A stretch of 64,000 nucleotides of DNA. Origin: Pedobacter fastidiosus. Lineage in GTDB: Bacteria > Bacteroidota > Bacteroidia > Sphingobacteriales > Sphingobacteriaceae. Below the pieces are notes generated by a model, which saw only the letters and a list, made by a program, of their open reading frames with translations, was not told the origin of the DNA and made no database searches. The position numbers were made by a program, and so were the translations under genes. Where the stretch lies: NCBI RefSeq assembly GCF_014306625.1, contig NZ_JACRYL010000001.1:47917-111916 (forward strand). The letters run 5' to 3'. This document shows positions 25,446 through 34,855 of the stretch, one piece after another. The number at the start of each line of letters is the position of its first letter. The stretch's first letter is position 1.

Positions 25446-26258
25446 ATGACAAAAAAAATAGCCATAATTGGCAGCGGAAATATCGGGTTATCATTAGCAA
25501 AAGGATTGGTGAAAGCTGATTTCGCTAAGGCAGGCGACATTACGCTTACCCGTAGAAATATCGACCATTTAAAATCTTTCGCAGAAGCTGGATTTGAAGT
25601 GAGTAACAATAATAAACAAGCTGTTGCGAATGCTGATGTAGTAATTCTTGCTGTTTTACCTCAACAACTAAACACGGTTTTAGATGAAATTAATACATCG
25701 ATTGATTCGGCTAAGCATTTGGTTATTTCAGTGATTTCTGGTGTGAGTTGCGTTGCGGTTAGAGAGAAATTGGGTGATGATGTGGAGGTAATTCGTGTAA
25801 TGCCAAATACGGCAATTGCAATTGGGCAATCGATGACTTGCATTGCCAGCGATAATGCTTCTTTAGAAAACATTTCTAATGTGACCAAAATGTTTGAAAC
25901 CGTTGGTTCGGTCGTAAAAATAAACGAAGATTTAATGACTTCCGCAACGGCGCTTTGTGCTTGTGGAATTGCTTTCTTTTTACGAGCAATCAGAGCAGCA
26001 TCGCAAGGCGGAGTTGAAATTGGTTTCCATGCTGATGAGGCTTTGAAGATGGCAGTTCAAACTGCAAAAGGGGCTGCCGATTTACTTTTATTACATGGCA
26101 CACACCCCGAATCAGAAATAGATAAAGTAACTTCGCCGAAAGGTTGTACCATTGCCGGCTTGAACGAAATGGAACACAATGGTTTTAGCTCTTCATTGAT
26201 AAAAGGGATTAAACTTTCGGCGTTAAAAGCTGGAAATTTGTACACCAAGGAAAGCTAA
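25446..26258 (+). CDS. proC: Pyrroline-5-carboxylate reductase
   Basis: 270 residues. It reduces pyrroline-5-carboxylate to proline with NAD(P)H. Rossmann motif IAIIGSGNIGLSLAKGL (5-21), ILAVLPQQL, VIRVMPNTAIAIGQSMT near 117, and the C-terminal HPESEIDKVTSPKGCTIAGLNEME signature are all present. Its place between argB and argE links proline to the glutamate-semialdehyde chemistry of the cluster. It has an ATG start after a 393-bp repeat-filled gap. Confidence 0.94.
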   Translation: MTKKIAIIGSGNIGLSLAKGLVKADFAKAGDITLTRRNIDHLKSFAEAGFEVSNNNKQAVANADVVILAVLPQQLNTVLDEINTSIDSAKHLVISVISGVSCVAVREKLGDDVEVIRVMPNTAIAIGQSMTCIASDNASLENISNVTKMFETVGSVVKINEDLMTSATALCACGIAFFLRAIRAASQGGVEIGFHADEALKMAVQTAKGAADLLLLHGTHPESEIDKVTSPKGCTIAGLNEMEHNGFSSSLIKGIKLSALKAGNLYTKES

Positions 26259-26335
26259 GCTTGATGTAAAACGGTTAAGGTAAAATGGAAGATGTACTTG
26301 ACCAATAATTTAAAAAAGTGGCAAGTTTAAGGCTC

Positions 26336-26370
26336 AATGTCTTGATACTTGATACTCACTACTCGATACT
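26336..26370. repeat. TTGATACTTGATACT-type short tandem words
   Basis: TCTTGATACTTGATACTCAC then TACTCGATACT directly before argE ATG 26371: a short degenerate tandem repeat in the proC-argE gap. Confidence 0.55.
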
Positions 26371-27441
26371 ATGTTGTTAGAAAATATACAAAAGGAAAGT
26401 CTGGATTTATTGCGCCAGTTAATCCGCATCCAGTCTTTTAGTAAAGAAGAAGACAGAACGGCGAATTTAATTGCTCAGTTTTTAGAAGAACGCGGTGTTA
26501 AAATTCATCGTAAAATGAATAATGTTTGGGCTTACAACAAGAATTTCGATGTGAGTAAACCAACCTTGCTTTTAAATTCCCATCACGATACGGTTAAACC
26601 AAATTCTGGCTACACCCGCGACCCTTACGATGCTGCCATTGAGGGTGATAAATTATTTGGTTTAGGCAGTAACGATGCTGGTGGTTGCTTGGTATCGTTA
26701 ATTGGTACGTTTTTATATTATTATGAAAAAGAGAATTTAAAATATAATATCTGTTTAGCCGCCACTGCTGAAGAAGAAATCTCTGGAAATAATGGATTAG
26801 AATTGGTTCTGCCAGATTTAGGAGAATTGGAATTCGGAATCGTTGGTGAGCCAACAGAAATGAATTTAGCCATCGCCGAACGTGGTTTATTGGTGATTGA
26901 TTGTGTTGCTCATGGTAAAGCAGGTCACGCGGCAAGAGAAGAGGGCGAAAACGCAATTTATAAAGCGTTGGCAGATATCGAATGGTTTAGAACGTATCAA
27001 TTCCCTAAAGTTTCTGAGGTTTTTGGTCCGCTGAAAATGACGGTTACGATTATAAATGCAGGATCTCAGCATAACGTAGTTCCGGCAAATTGTACTTTTA
27101 CGGTTGATGTTCGCGTAACGGATTCTTATACCAATGAAGAAGTTTTAGAAATTATCAGAGCTAATGTGAATTGTGATGTTACACCACGATCTATTCGTTT
27201 AAAACCATCATCAATAGATAAAAATCACCCTGTGGTTTTAGCCGGTGTTGCCCTTGGAAAAACAACTTATGGCTCTCCCACTACGTCAGATCAGGCTTTA
27301 TTGGATATTCCATCAGTAAAATGTGGGCCAGGTTTTTCTGGTCGTTCTCACATGGCTGATGAATTTTTATATGTTCGGGAAGTGGCAGAGGGCGTTGAGG
27401 GATATGTAAATATGTTGAAACCCGTGATTAACGGAAAATAG
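26371..27441 (+). CDS. argE: M20 family N-acylornithine/N-acylcitrulline deacylase
   Basis: 356 residues, M20 zinc peptidase fold. Metal-site motifs LLLNSHHDTV (about 70), GSNDAGG, and the catalytic AAEEEISG are present, followed by the dimerisation domain (GLLVIDCVAHGKAGHAA) and a C-terminal GFSGRSHMADEF with the last His ligand. In this cluster it should release citrulline or ornithine from the acylated intermediate, probably by removing succinyl. It ends 92 bp from the convergent S9 peptidase gene. Confidence 0.88.
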   Translation: MLLENIQKESLDLLRQLIRIQSFSKEEDRTANLIAQFLEERGVKIHRKMNNVWAYNKNFDVSKPTLLLNSHHDTVKPNSGYTRDPYDAAIEGDKLFGLGSNDAGGCLVSLIGTFLYYYEKENLKYNICLAATAEEEISGNNGLELVLPDLGELEFGIVGEPTEMNLAIAERGLLVIDCVAHGKAGHAAREEGENAIYKALADIEWFRTYQFPKVSEVFGPLKMTVTIINAGSQHNVVPANCTFTVDVRVTDSYTNEEVLEIIRANVNCDVTPRSIRLKPSSIDKNHPVVLAGVALGKTTYGSPTTSDQALLDIPSVKCGPGFSGRSHMADEFLYVREVAEGVEGYVNMLKPVINGK

Positions 27442-27448
27442 GTAATAC

Positions 27449-27516
27449 ACCACAAAAGGAACAATAGGAAACAAAAGTGTGCGTATAGTTCTGTGTTCTT
27501 TTGTCTCTTTTGTGGT
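27449..27516. repeat. ACCACAAAAG / CTTTTGTGGT inverted repeat between convergent genes
   Basis: Outer arms ACCACAAAAG (27449-27458) and CTTTTGTGGT (27507-27516) are perfect; the inner part is imperfectly symmetric. It lies between argE and the S9 peptidase, where it could also stop transcription. Confidence 0.7.
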
Positions 27517-27532
27517 CTATTAATAAACGAGC

Positions 27533-30376
27533 TTAGTTTTCTTCGCCTTCATCAAAGGCTCTTGTTTCTAAGTGTTTTTCCATATCCAAACGGTTAACTC
27601 CTTTACTCCACCATTCTGGCGCTGGTTTTCCTTTTAGCATATAGTCGAAGTATTCCATCATTCGTACTGCATAATCCTTACGATTGGGCATTTTTGCGAT
27701 TCCATGATTTTCACCACGATAAGTAATCATCACCACTGGTTTATTTAACCTTCTTAAGCCGTTATAATATTCAATTCCTTGAGTAAAATCTACAGCGCCA
27801 TCTTTATCATTGTGCAAAAGCAATAACGGCGTTTGCACTTTTTTAATGTGGTACACTGGCGAGTTACGGGCAAATGCATCCCAATTATCCCAGTAACCTG
27901 GTGTTAATCTGCCTTGACTCGCTTCGAAAATTGCTTGGTTTGTACCTCCACTATTCCAGTAAATTAAACTGTACATACTAATCATGTTGGTTAACGGTGC
28001 ACCAGCAGCGGCAGCTTTGAAAATATTGGTTTGTGTAATTAAGAATGAAGTTTGATAACCTCCCCAAGAGTGTCCGTGAATGGCCACGTTTTTCTCGTCA
28101 ACTATTCCAGTTGCAATTGCGGCTTTAACAGCAGGAACTACACAGGCAACTGCAGACATGCCCGGATCGTTCAATTTGTATTTAATATCGGGCATTAAAA
28201 CGGCGTAACCGTTACTCAAGTACATGGCTTTATTAAAGCCGCCACCTGGAAAAGTTGGCATGGTGTATGTATTCAAATCATCAGTTAATCTTTCATAAAT
28301 GTAGGTGATGGTTGGATACGCTTTTCCTGGTACATAATTAGCGGGTAAATAAATTGCCGCCTGTAAGCTATCGCCATTTGCACTAACGTAATCGATTAAT
28401 TTTACGCCCGATGTCCAAGCATATTTGCTCTGGTCTGGTGTATTGGTTGTCACTTTTTTAGGAGCGCTTAAATCGCTAGCAGGTGTTACATAATAATCTG
28501 GAGCCTGTGCAAAATTACTTTTTGTGTAGGTGAAAATCTTCCCATGTTCAGCTTTTGCAAAATTGGAATAAACATTATCATCCATAAACAAAATGTTGAT
28601 TTTTGATTTCCCTGCGGTTAATAACCCAATCCCACTTTTTTTATCTTTCGTATTGAAAACATTGAAATATTGATCTTTACTCAAATCAGCACCTTTTTCA
28701 TCAGCATCGGTGCGGAACCTTAAAGCAACTTCCACTTTTTTACTTTTCCAATTATCCGATAATGGTGTAACAGAGCTTCCATCCGCAGAGATTTTCCAGA
28801 GATCGTAATTGTCTTTAATCAATGCATACTTAGAATCGGCCGACCAGCCCAAATTTTGAGTTGCTGGTTTTAATACATTGTGATCATCAAGCTCATCAAC
28901 AAAAGAAGCTTTAATTTTTCCAGTTAAATTGGCCGTTTTTCCGGTTTCTAAGTTAATGCTGTAAAATATTCCATCTACATAATAGCTCGCTAAAGTTCCA
29001 TTTGGTGCAACCACCAATCTGCCTCCGTTCGTAGCATACATTTTTTCGAAAAGTAATTTCTTGCCGAAAGTTTTCAGGTTAATCGAATAAACATCTACAT
29101 AACTTTGTCCATCCAAATTGCCCATTAATTCATATTTGGAGTTGTCGTAACCGATGGCGTATAAACTTTTTGGGTTTACACTTACCGATCTCATATTACT
29201 ATCTGCAAGCTGAAAAAACTTTTTATCTGCAATGCGATAAGCGCTCAAATAACTGAAGTTTTTATCTCTTGTTTCCTGTGTTTGCTGTGCAGATTGTAAT
29301 CTTTTATCCTGCCAGTTCCAGATCATCATATCAGGTTTTTCAATGTCGTCTTTCTTAACCTCAGGCTTGGCCTTTACTAAAGAATCAGTTTTTTTATCGT
29401 CTTTTTTCTCCTCTTTCTTTTCCTCTTTTTTGTTTAGGGTATTAATGCCAATGAATAAAATGCTTTGATCATCAGACCAAAAAGGAGTTGCGTTCGTGTT
29501 AATTCCCATGTTTTTTGGGAATATAGAATCATCAATTCCATTGTAAACAACCTTATTGGTTAAATCGCCATTAATTTTATTGAAGCCGAGCATGCTGTAA
29601 ACTTCATCTTTGTACTTGTCATTTTTATTTGCTTTAAGTAAGGCAAATGCAGTTCCTTCTTCATTCCAGCCAAGCTTTTGGTAAACAGCCTGATCATTAT
29701 CTAAGGCAGTTGTTATCCCAGTTTTCATATCCCGAATAAAAATGCCATTTCCATTTTGGCCAGCTGCATCGATAATATAAGCCAGCTGAGTTCCGGGTTT
29801 ATTAAAAGCAAATTCTGAAACATTACCGAGGTTATAACTTTTTTTGGTGATCAAGTTGTACAGTAAAACGTCAGTACCTTTCGGTGCATCTTTTTCTTTA
29901 GAGGCCGTTTCTGCTGGAGCAAATTGAATGGCAATCCAAGAAGGAGATTTTTCTGAAAAATTGAAATTTTTAACTTTCTCAAAAGTGGTTTGTTTATTGT
30001 CGCTTAGCGAAATCAAAAGCAGTTTATCGTAAACGGGTTTACTTGTCTTTTTGGCAACCTTAGCGTCAGCATCTTTAAGTGCAACTTTAAAGGCTGCGAA
30101 TTTCGAATCATCAGAAAATGAAATCGGATTTGCAACAGCACCAATTGGGTAAGTTCGGGATAAGGTATCGTTTGTTTTTCTAATGGTCATTTTTAAATCG
30201 CCCTCAACTGGTCCGCTTGCTAAGGCGATCCATTCTCCATTTGGCGAGAGTGTTGCATTTCTATTGAAGTTCCATTTGGAAACATCCTTCCAGCTTAAAG
30301 CTGGCTTTTCTTGAGCTTGCAGATTCTGCATAAATAGCAACAAGAAAAGAGTTGAAAATAGTTTGAGAGATTTCAT
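27533..30376 (-). CDS. Secreted S9 family (prolyl oligopeptidase-like) peptidase
   Basis: 947 residues. Signal peptide about 1-21 (ending LQA); residues about 30-690 form a beta-propeller with WD40-like PNGEWIALASG and WSADSKYALIKD blades and a Lys/Glu-rich low-complexity loop (KKEEKKEEKKDDKK) near 320. The alpha/beta-hydrolase domain follows: nucleophile Ser in GHSWGGY near 770, Asp in LLHNDKDGAVDF, His in GENHGIAK. It is probably a periplasmic di- or oligopeptidase. It sits on the minus strand between argE and argH. Confidence 0.9.
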   Translation of the reverse strand: MKSLKLFSTLFLLLFMQNLQAQEKPALSWKDVSKWNFNRNATLSPNGEWIALASGPVEGDLKMTIRKTNDTLSRTYPIGAVANPISFSDDSKFAAFKVALKDADAKVAKKTSKPVYDKLLLISLSDNKQTTFEKVKNFNFSEKSPSWIAIQFAPAETASKEKDAPKGTDVLLYNLITKKSYNLGNVSEFAFNKPGTQLAYIIDAAGQNGNGIFIRDMKTGITTALDNDQAVYQKLGWNEEGTAFALLKANKNDKYKDEVYSMLGFNKINGDLTNKVVYNGIDDSIFPKNMGINTNATPFWSDDQSILFIGINTLNKKEEKKEEKKDDKKTDSLVKAKPEVKKDDIEKPDMMIWNWQDKRLQSAQQTQETRDKNFSYLSAYRIADKKFFQLADSNMRSVSVNPKSLYAIGYDNSKYELMGNLDGQSYVDVYSINLKTFGKKLLFEKMYATNGGRLVVAPNGTLASYYVDGIFYSINLETGKTANLTGKIKASFVDELDDHNVLKPATQNLGWSADSKYALIKDNYDLWKISADGSSVTPLSDNWKSKKVEVALRFRTDADEKGADLSKDQYFNVFNTKDKKSGIGLLTAGKSKINILFMDDNVYSNFAKAEHGKIFTYTKSNFAQAPDYYVTPASDLSAPKKVTTNTPDQSKYAWTSGVKLIDYVSANGDSLQAAIYLPANYVPGKAYPTITYIYERLTDDLNTYTMPTFPGGGFNKAMYLSNGYAVLMPDIKYKLNDPGMSAVACVVPAVKAAIATGIVDEKNVAIHGHSWGGYQTSFLITQTNIFKAAAAGAPLTNMISMYSLIYWNSGGTNQAIFEASQGRLTPGYWDNWDAFARNSPVYHIKKVQTPLLLLHNDKDGAVDFTQGIEYYNGLRRLNKPVVMITYRGENHGIAKMPNRKDYAVRMMEYFDYMLKGKPAPEWWSKGVNRLDMEKHLETRAFDEGEEN

Positions 30377-30484
30377 AATAGGGTCTTAGTTTCTACTAAA
30401 ATAATGTTTTACAAGAAGAATAATCAGATCCTTGGAAAAAATGATTTTATTAAAGTGTAAAAGTCTTTTGGGGAAGTAATCTCA

Positions 30485-30516
30485 TTGCCAATTCTAATCT
30501 ATTTATTGTATTTTTG
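30485..30516 (+). promoter_or_regulatory. Predicted promoter of argH
   Basis: TTG at 30485-30487, 21-bp spacer, then TATTTTTG at 30509-30516, an exact match to TAnnTTTG. The predicted start near 30522 gives a leader of about 40 nt to ATG 30565. It fits argH being a separate unit from the upstream cluster. Confidence 0.55.
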
Positions 30517-30564
30517 CGGTTATTTAAATAGCCTTTGTTTGGGCATAAAAACAGCAAATCAAAA

Positions 30565-31896
30565 ATGAAAATCTGGCAGAAAAATATTGATGTAAACCAA
30601 TTAGTAGAAACATTTACCGTTGGTAAGGATCGCGAATTGGATTTGCAAATGGCGAAATTTGATGTATTGGGCTCTTTGGCGCACACTCAAATGCTAGAAA
30701 CCATCAATTTATTAACTGCCGAAGAATTGAAAACCATTCAGGTAGAACTGAAGAATATCTATGCTGAAATCGAAGCTGGAAATTTTACAATCGAAAACAG
30801 TGTTGAAGATGTACACTCTCAGGTAGAATGGTTGCTCACTCAACGCATTGGCGAGGCTGGCAAGAAAATTCATAGCGGTCGTTCACGCAATGATCAAGTT
30901 TTGGTCGATTTGAAATTGTTCTTTCGTGCTTGTATCGAGGATATGGTTAATCAAACTTCGACTTTGTTTAATCTGTTAATCGAATTAAGCAACACGCACA
31001 AAGATAAGTTGATGCCAGGTTATACGCATCTGCAGATTGCAATGCCATCATCTTTCGGTTTATGGTTTGGCGCTTATGCCGAAAGCCTTGCCGATGATAT
31101 GGAATTGATGCTTGCCGCCTGGAAAATCACCAATAAAAATCCATTGGGTTCTGCTGCAGGTTATGGTTCCTCATTTCCTTTGAACAGAACTTTAACTACA
31201 GAATTGTTAGGATTTGAAAGCTTAAATTATAATGTGGTTTATGCACAAATGGGACGTGGTAAAACGGAAAGAATTTTGGCTCAGGCGATGAGTGCTGTTG
31301 CTGCAACCTTGGCCAAAATGGCAATGGACGTTTGTTTATTCATTAACCAGAATTTTGGATTTATCAGTTTTCCAGCAGAATTGACAACAGGCTCGAGCAT
31401 TATGCCGCACAAGAAGAATCCCGATGTTTTTGAGTTGATTCGTTCGCGTTGCAATAAAATTCAAGCATTGCCGAATGAAATTGCGATGATGATTACCAAT
31501 CTTCCATCAGGTTATCACCGAGATTTGCAATTGCTAAAAGAAAATCTTTTTCCTGCAATTACCTCGTTAAACGAGTGTTTGGAAATCGCCACTTTCATGT
31601 TCCAAAACATCACCATAAAAGATGATATTTTGAAAGATAAAAAATATGATTATTTGTTTAGCGTTGAGGTGGTTAACGATTTAGCTTTACAAGGCGTTCC
31701 TTTTAGAGAGGCTTATAAAATTGTTGGCGAACAGATAGAAAATGGTACTTTTGCGCCATCGGGCCAAATACATCATACACACGAAGGAAGCATCGGCAAC
31801 CTTTGCAATGAGCAAATTTCTGCGGGAATGCATGAGGTTTTGTCTCAATTTGGTTTCGAAAAAGTGAATAAAGCAATAGAGGAATTAATTCGTTAG
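30565..31896 (+). CDS. argH: Argininosuccinate lyase
   Basis: 443 residues from ATG 30565 (the TTG at 30535 would add ten residues ahead of MKIWQKN). It splits argininosuccinate into arginine and fumarate, the last step of the pathway. HSGRSRNDQV near 100, MPGYTHLQIAMPS near 146, and the fumarase-superfamily signature GSSIMPHKKNPD near 275 are present. The stop codon is followed at once by family A copy 4. Confidence 0.96.
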   Translation: MKIWQKNIDVNQLVETFTVGKDRELDLQMAKFDVLGSLAHTQMLETINLLTAEELKTIQVELKNIYAEIEAGNFTIENSVEDVHSQVEWLLTQRIGEAGKKIHSGRSRNDQVLVDLKLFFRACIEDMVNQTSTLFNLLIELSNTHKDKLMPGYTHLQIAMPSSFGLWFGAYAESLADDMELMLAAWKITNKNPLGSAAGYGSSFPLNRTLTTELLGFESLNYNVVYAQMGRGKTERILAQAMSAVAATLAKMAMDVCLFINQNFGFISFPAELTTGSSIMPHKKNPDVFELIRSRCNKIQALPNEIAMMITNLPSGYHRDLQLLKENLFPAITSLNECLEIATFMFQNITIKDDILKDKKYDYLFSVEVVNDLALQGVPFREAYKIVGEQIENGTFAPSGQIHHTHEGSIGNLCNEQISAGMHEVLSQFGFEKVNKAIEELIR

Positions 31897-31984
31897 GTCG
31901 TCATTTCGAGGCACGAAGCAATCTTAAAGCGATGAATTTTATGATTGCCAATATGGTAAGATGGCTTCGTGCCTCGCAATGACG
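31897..31984. repeat. Palindromic repeat, family A copy 4
   Basis: GTCGTCATTTCGAGGCACGA and inverse GGCTTCGTGCCTCGCAATGA, starting at the base after the argH stop and ending 26 bp before the next gene. Confidence 0.85.
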
Positions 31985-32010
31985 AATAAGGCGACAAAAA
32001 TGAAAAAAAA

Positions 32011-33264
32011 ATGAAAGTTTCAGTATTAGCCAGTGCATTAGTTGGCTCAGAAATAATAAAAATTGGTAACGAAGTTAACGAGATGAAACGCAAGGGTGCA
32101 TCAATCGCTAACTTAACCATCGGTGATTTTGATTCGAACATTTATCCAATTCCAACGGAATTAAAAGCTGGAATTGTTGATGCATACAATGCAAATCAAA
32201 CCAATTATCCACCTGCTGATGGTGTTTTGCCATTAAGAGAAACCGTTTCTGAATTATTAAAAGATAGATTCGGGCTAGAATATAACACCAATAGTATTTT
32301 GGTTTCTGGCGGTTCTCGTCCGTTAATTTATGCTACATTTTTAGCTTTAATAGATCCCGGTGATACCGTAGTTTTCCCTGCACCATCTTGGAATAACAAT
32401 CACTATTGCCACCTAACTTCTGCAAAAGCAATTGCAGTAGACACTGACGCTGAGCATAATTTTATGCCAACAGCAGCTCAATTGAAACCACATTTAAAAG
32501 GAGCAACTTTATTGGCCTTATGTTCCCCTTTGAATCCGACAGGAACCATGTTTGATGCTGATTCTTTAGCAGAAATCTGTGATGTTGTTTTAGAAGAAAA
32601 TGCATCTCGTGGCGCTGATGAAAAACCATTGTATTTAATGTATGATCAAATTTACTCGCTTTTAACTTTTGGTAAAGAGCATGTAAATCCCGTTTCCTTA
32701 CGACCAGCAATGCGTGAGTTTACCGTTTTTGTAGATGGAAGTTCGAAGTGCTTAGCAGCAACAGGTGTACGCGTTGGTTGGGGTTTCGGTCCTGAAGATA
32801 TCGTTAATAGAATGAAAGCATTGGTTGGCCACATGGGTGCTTGGGCACCAAAAGCGGAGCAGGTTGCTATGGCTAAATACTTCGCTGATAAACCACAAGT
32901 TGACCAATTTTTAACCAGTTTCAAAAGTAAAATCCAAGATAGTTTAAATGCACTTTATAACGGTTTTAATGAATTGAAAAAGGAAGGTTTTAATGTGGAT
33001 GCAGTTGAGCCAATGGGCGCAATTTATTTAACCATTAAAATCGATTATATAGGGAAAACTACTGAGGATGGTCAACTTTTAAAAGACAGTGCCGATGTAA
33101 ATTTCTATTTAATTAAAGAAGCAGGCGCTGCATTGGTGCCGTTTTCTGCTTTTGGAAACGAGCATAGTATGCCTTGGTTTAGAGCATCGGTTGGTGCCTG
33201 TACTTTGCAGGATATTAAAGATATGTTGCCGAGAATTAAAACGGCTTTGAGTAAGTTGAAATAG
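32011..33264 (+). CDS. Class I/II PLP-dependent aminotransferase
   Basis: 417 residues, fold type I aminotransferase of the aspartate aminotransferase group. NYPPADGVLPLRETV, FPAPSWNNNHY, CSPLNPTGTMF, the YDQIY Asp/Tyr pair, and Schiff-base Lys in VDGSSKCLAATGVRVGW near 250 are all visible. The donor is probably aspartate or another acidic or aromatic amino acid; supply of aspartate for argG would fit but is inference. A hairpin follows the stop. Confidence 0.88.
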   Translation: MKVSVLASALVGSEIIKIGNEVNEMKRKGASIANLTIGDFDSNIYPIPTELKAGIVDAYNANQTNYPPADGVLPLRETVSELLKDRFGLEYNTNSILVSGGSRPLIYATFLALIDPGDTVVFPAPSWNNNHYCHLTSAKAIAVDTDAEHNFMPTAAQLKPHLKGATLLALCSPLNPTGTMFDADSLAEICDVVLEENASRGADEKPLYLMYDQIYSLLTFGKEHVNPVSLRPAMREFTVFVDGSSKCLAATGVRVGWGFGPEDIVNRMKALVGHMGAWAPKAEQVAMAKYFADKPQVDQFLTSFKSKIQDSLNALYNGFNELKKEGFNVDAVEPMGAIYLTIKIDYIGKTTEDGQLLKDSADVNFYLIKEAGAALVPFSAFGNEHSMPWFRASVGACTLQDIKDMLPRIKTALSKLK

Positions 33265-33270
33265 ATACAA

Positions 33271-33312
33271 TTTGAGCACCCAACAAACAATTAATTGAGT
33301 TGGGTGTTCAAA
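33271..33312 (+). terminator. Hairpin after the aminotransferase gene
   Basis: 14-bp stem TTTGAGCACCCAAC / GTTGGGTGTTCAAA (one G-T pair), 14-nt loop, weak T content after. Confidence 0.65.
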
Positions 33313-33334
33313 TAATAATTTCATTTACGCTTTC

Positions 33335-34186
33335 ATGGAAAATAAATATACGCCTCAGGGCTATGCATCGCCGGCCGCCATTCTAATTACTACTGCTATT
33401 GGTCTTTTAGCATCCCTAATTCTTCCACTCCTTTATATTGTGCTGAGTAGATTAATTCCCAATATTTGGTTTATAGCCATTATTGCATTTTTACTCGGGC
33501 TTGGCTTAGGCTTTTTCATTGATCTCGGTATCAAAATAGGAAAAATAAGGAATAAGAGAGTTGCCATAATTATTGCGGTTTTGTGCGGAATTTTCGCCTT
33601 TTATGTACAATGGGTATTCTTTGATACGATAGTTTACAGCAATAAAGGGTTCACTTTTAATCTTGGATCAGCAGATTTTAAAATATTACTTAGTGATTTC
33701 TTTTTTCTTTTCACCCACCCAAATGTTCTTTTTCAGGAAATTGTAAACCTTAACGCAATAGGAACTTTTCGCATAGAAAGTACAGATACCATTAGCGGTT
33801 TATTATTGTGGATTATTTGGGTTGGAGAATTTATAGTTATTCTTGGTGGAATAATATTTGCCGTATTAAATGGTCAGGTAACAAAACCATATTCTGAATT
33901 AAATGATCAATGGATGAAAAGGCGTAAAGTACTAAATCGCATCCCATTGATAGAAAATAAGGAATTGATTCTAAGTGAACTAAGCAATCGAAATTTTGCT
34001 GTTTTGAATGATAATCCATCACTTATAAACGAGCAGAATTATGCGGAAGTCATTGTTTTCGAATCAGCAGGCGACCAAACAAAGTATGTGAGTATAATTA
34101 ATGTAACCAACCCAACAGGAAAAGCGAAAGATAAGAAAGTGAAAAATGTTCTCACATTTTATCCTCTTCAGAATGCGAATATTTAA
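33335..34186 (+). CDS. Hypothetical membrane protein
   Basis: 283 residues with four or five hydrophobic helices (about 15-37, 45-67, 80-100, 160-180) and a soluble C-terminal third beginning with QWMKRRKVLNRIP. No known family is recognised. It lies between an aminotransferase and a toxin-antitoxin pair, without an obvious operon link. Confidence 0.7.
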   Translation: MENKYTPQGYASPAAILITTAIGLLASLILPLLYIVLSRLIPNIWFIAIIAFLLGLGLGFFIDLGIKIGKIRNKRVAIIIAVLCGIFAFYVQWVFFDTIVYSNKGFTFNLGSADFKILLSDFFFLFTHPNVLFQEIVNLNAIGTFRIESTDTISGLLLWIIWVGEFIVILGGIIFAVLNGQVTKPYSELNDQWMKRRKVLNRIPLIENKELILSELSNRNFAVLNDNPSLINEQNYAEVIVFESAGDQTKYVSIINVTNPTGKAKDKKVKNVLTFYPLQNANI

Positions 34187-34252
34187 AGCGATAACGTTGA
34201 TGTCATTGTTTAATAAAATTTATATTCGTATTTTGGTTAAAAATTAATTCAC

Positions 34253-34459
34253 ATGGAAACTTACTTTGTGCATCCCGATAAAATCCAAGAAAAGGCCTTA
34301 AAAGCATTTCTTGATGCATTGGAAGTTCCCTATGAAATAAAAAAGGATGATTTTTTGCCAGAACATGTTCTTTCAGGAATTAGAAAAGGTCAAGCTGATA
34401 TTGAACAAGGCAAAAGCTTTTCTTTGGAAGAGTTTAAAGAAAAAATATCATCCCTTTAA
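34253..34459 (+). CDS. Antitoxin-like protein (DUF2683-type)
   Basis: 68 residues, helical and charged; FVHPDKIQEKALKAFLDAL and a C-terminal SFSLEEFKEKI resemble the small antitoxins paired with RelE/ParE toxins in Bacteroidota. Its stop codon overlaps the next start (TAATG), the usual coupling for such pairs. Confidence 0.78.
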   Translation: METYFVHPDKIQEKALKAFLDALEVPYEIKKDDFLPEHVLSGIRKGQADIEQGKSFSLEEFKEKISSL

Positions 34460-34749
34460 TGGGTTTGCCTATTATAATATCTGAAACAGCATACCTAACT
34501 TTTGAATCAATATGTGCTCAAATAGAGGAGAGGTTAGGCAATAAAGCACTGCAAGATTTTAAAAAGGATACGATTAGAACCTTAGAATTAATTGCTAATT
34601 CTCCGTTTATTTATAAGGAAACTGAATTTGACTCAAACGTACGACAGGGATTAATAAAAAAGCTTTCATCTGTATTTTATGAGGTTAAGTCTGACAGGAT
34701 TGAAATTCTTTTCTTTTGGGATAATAGACAAGAGCCAATGTTTTACTAA
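34459..34749 (+). CDS. RelE/ParE-type toxin
   Basis: 96 residues with the RelE/ParE fold pattern: an N-terminal SETAYLTFESICAQIEERLG helix pair, then TIRTLELIANSPFIYKE and the terminal strands LSSVFYEVKSDRIEILFFWD. RelE members cleave mRNA and ParE members poison gyrase; the sequence does not decide between these. It is coupled to the antitoxin by a TAATG overlap and followed by a terminator. Confidence 0.82.
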   Translation: MGLPIIISETAYLTFESICAQIEERLGNKALQDFKKDTIRTLELIANSPFIYKETEFDSNVRQGLIKKLSSVFYEVKSDRIEILFFWDNRQEPMFY

Positions 34750-34755
34750 TTAGCA

Positions 34756-34789
34756 TTAAAATCTCTTCAAATTATTAAAGAGATTTTAA
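34756..34789 (+). terminator. Terminator of the toxin-antitoxin pair
   Basis: 12-bp stem TTAAAATCTCTT / AAGAGATTTTAA with 10-nt loop, then TTTTC. Confidence 0.85.
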
Positions 34790-34855
34790 TTTTCAATGTA
34801 CAATTTAATTGTAGTTAATGATTTAGGCTCTTAACTAATCGCAAATTATCCAAAC

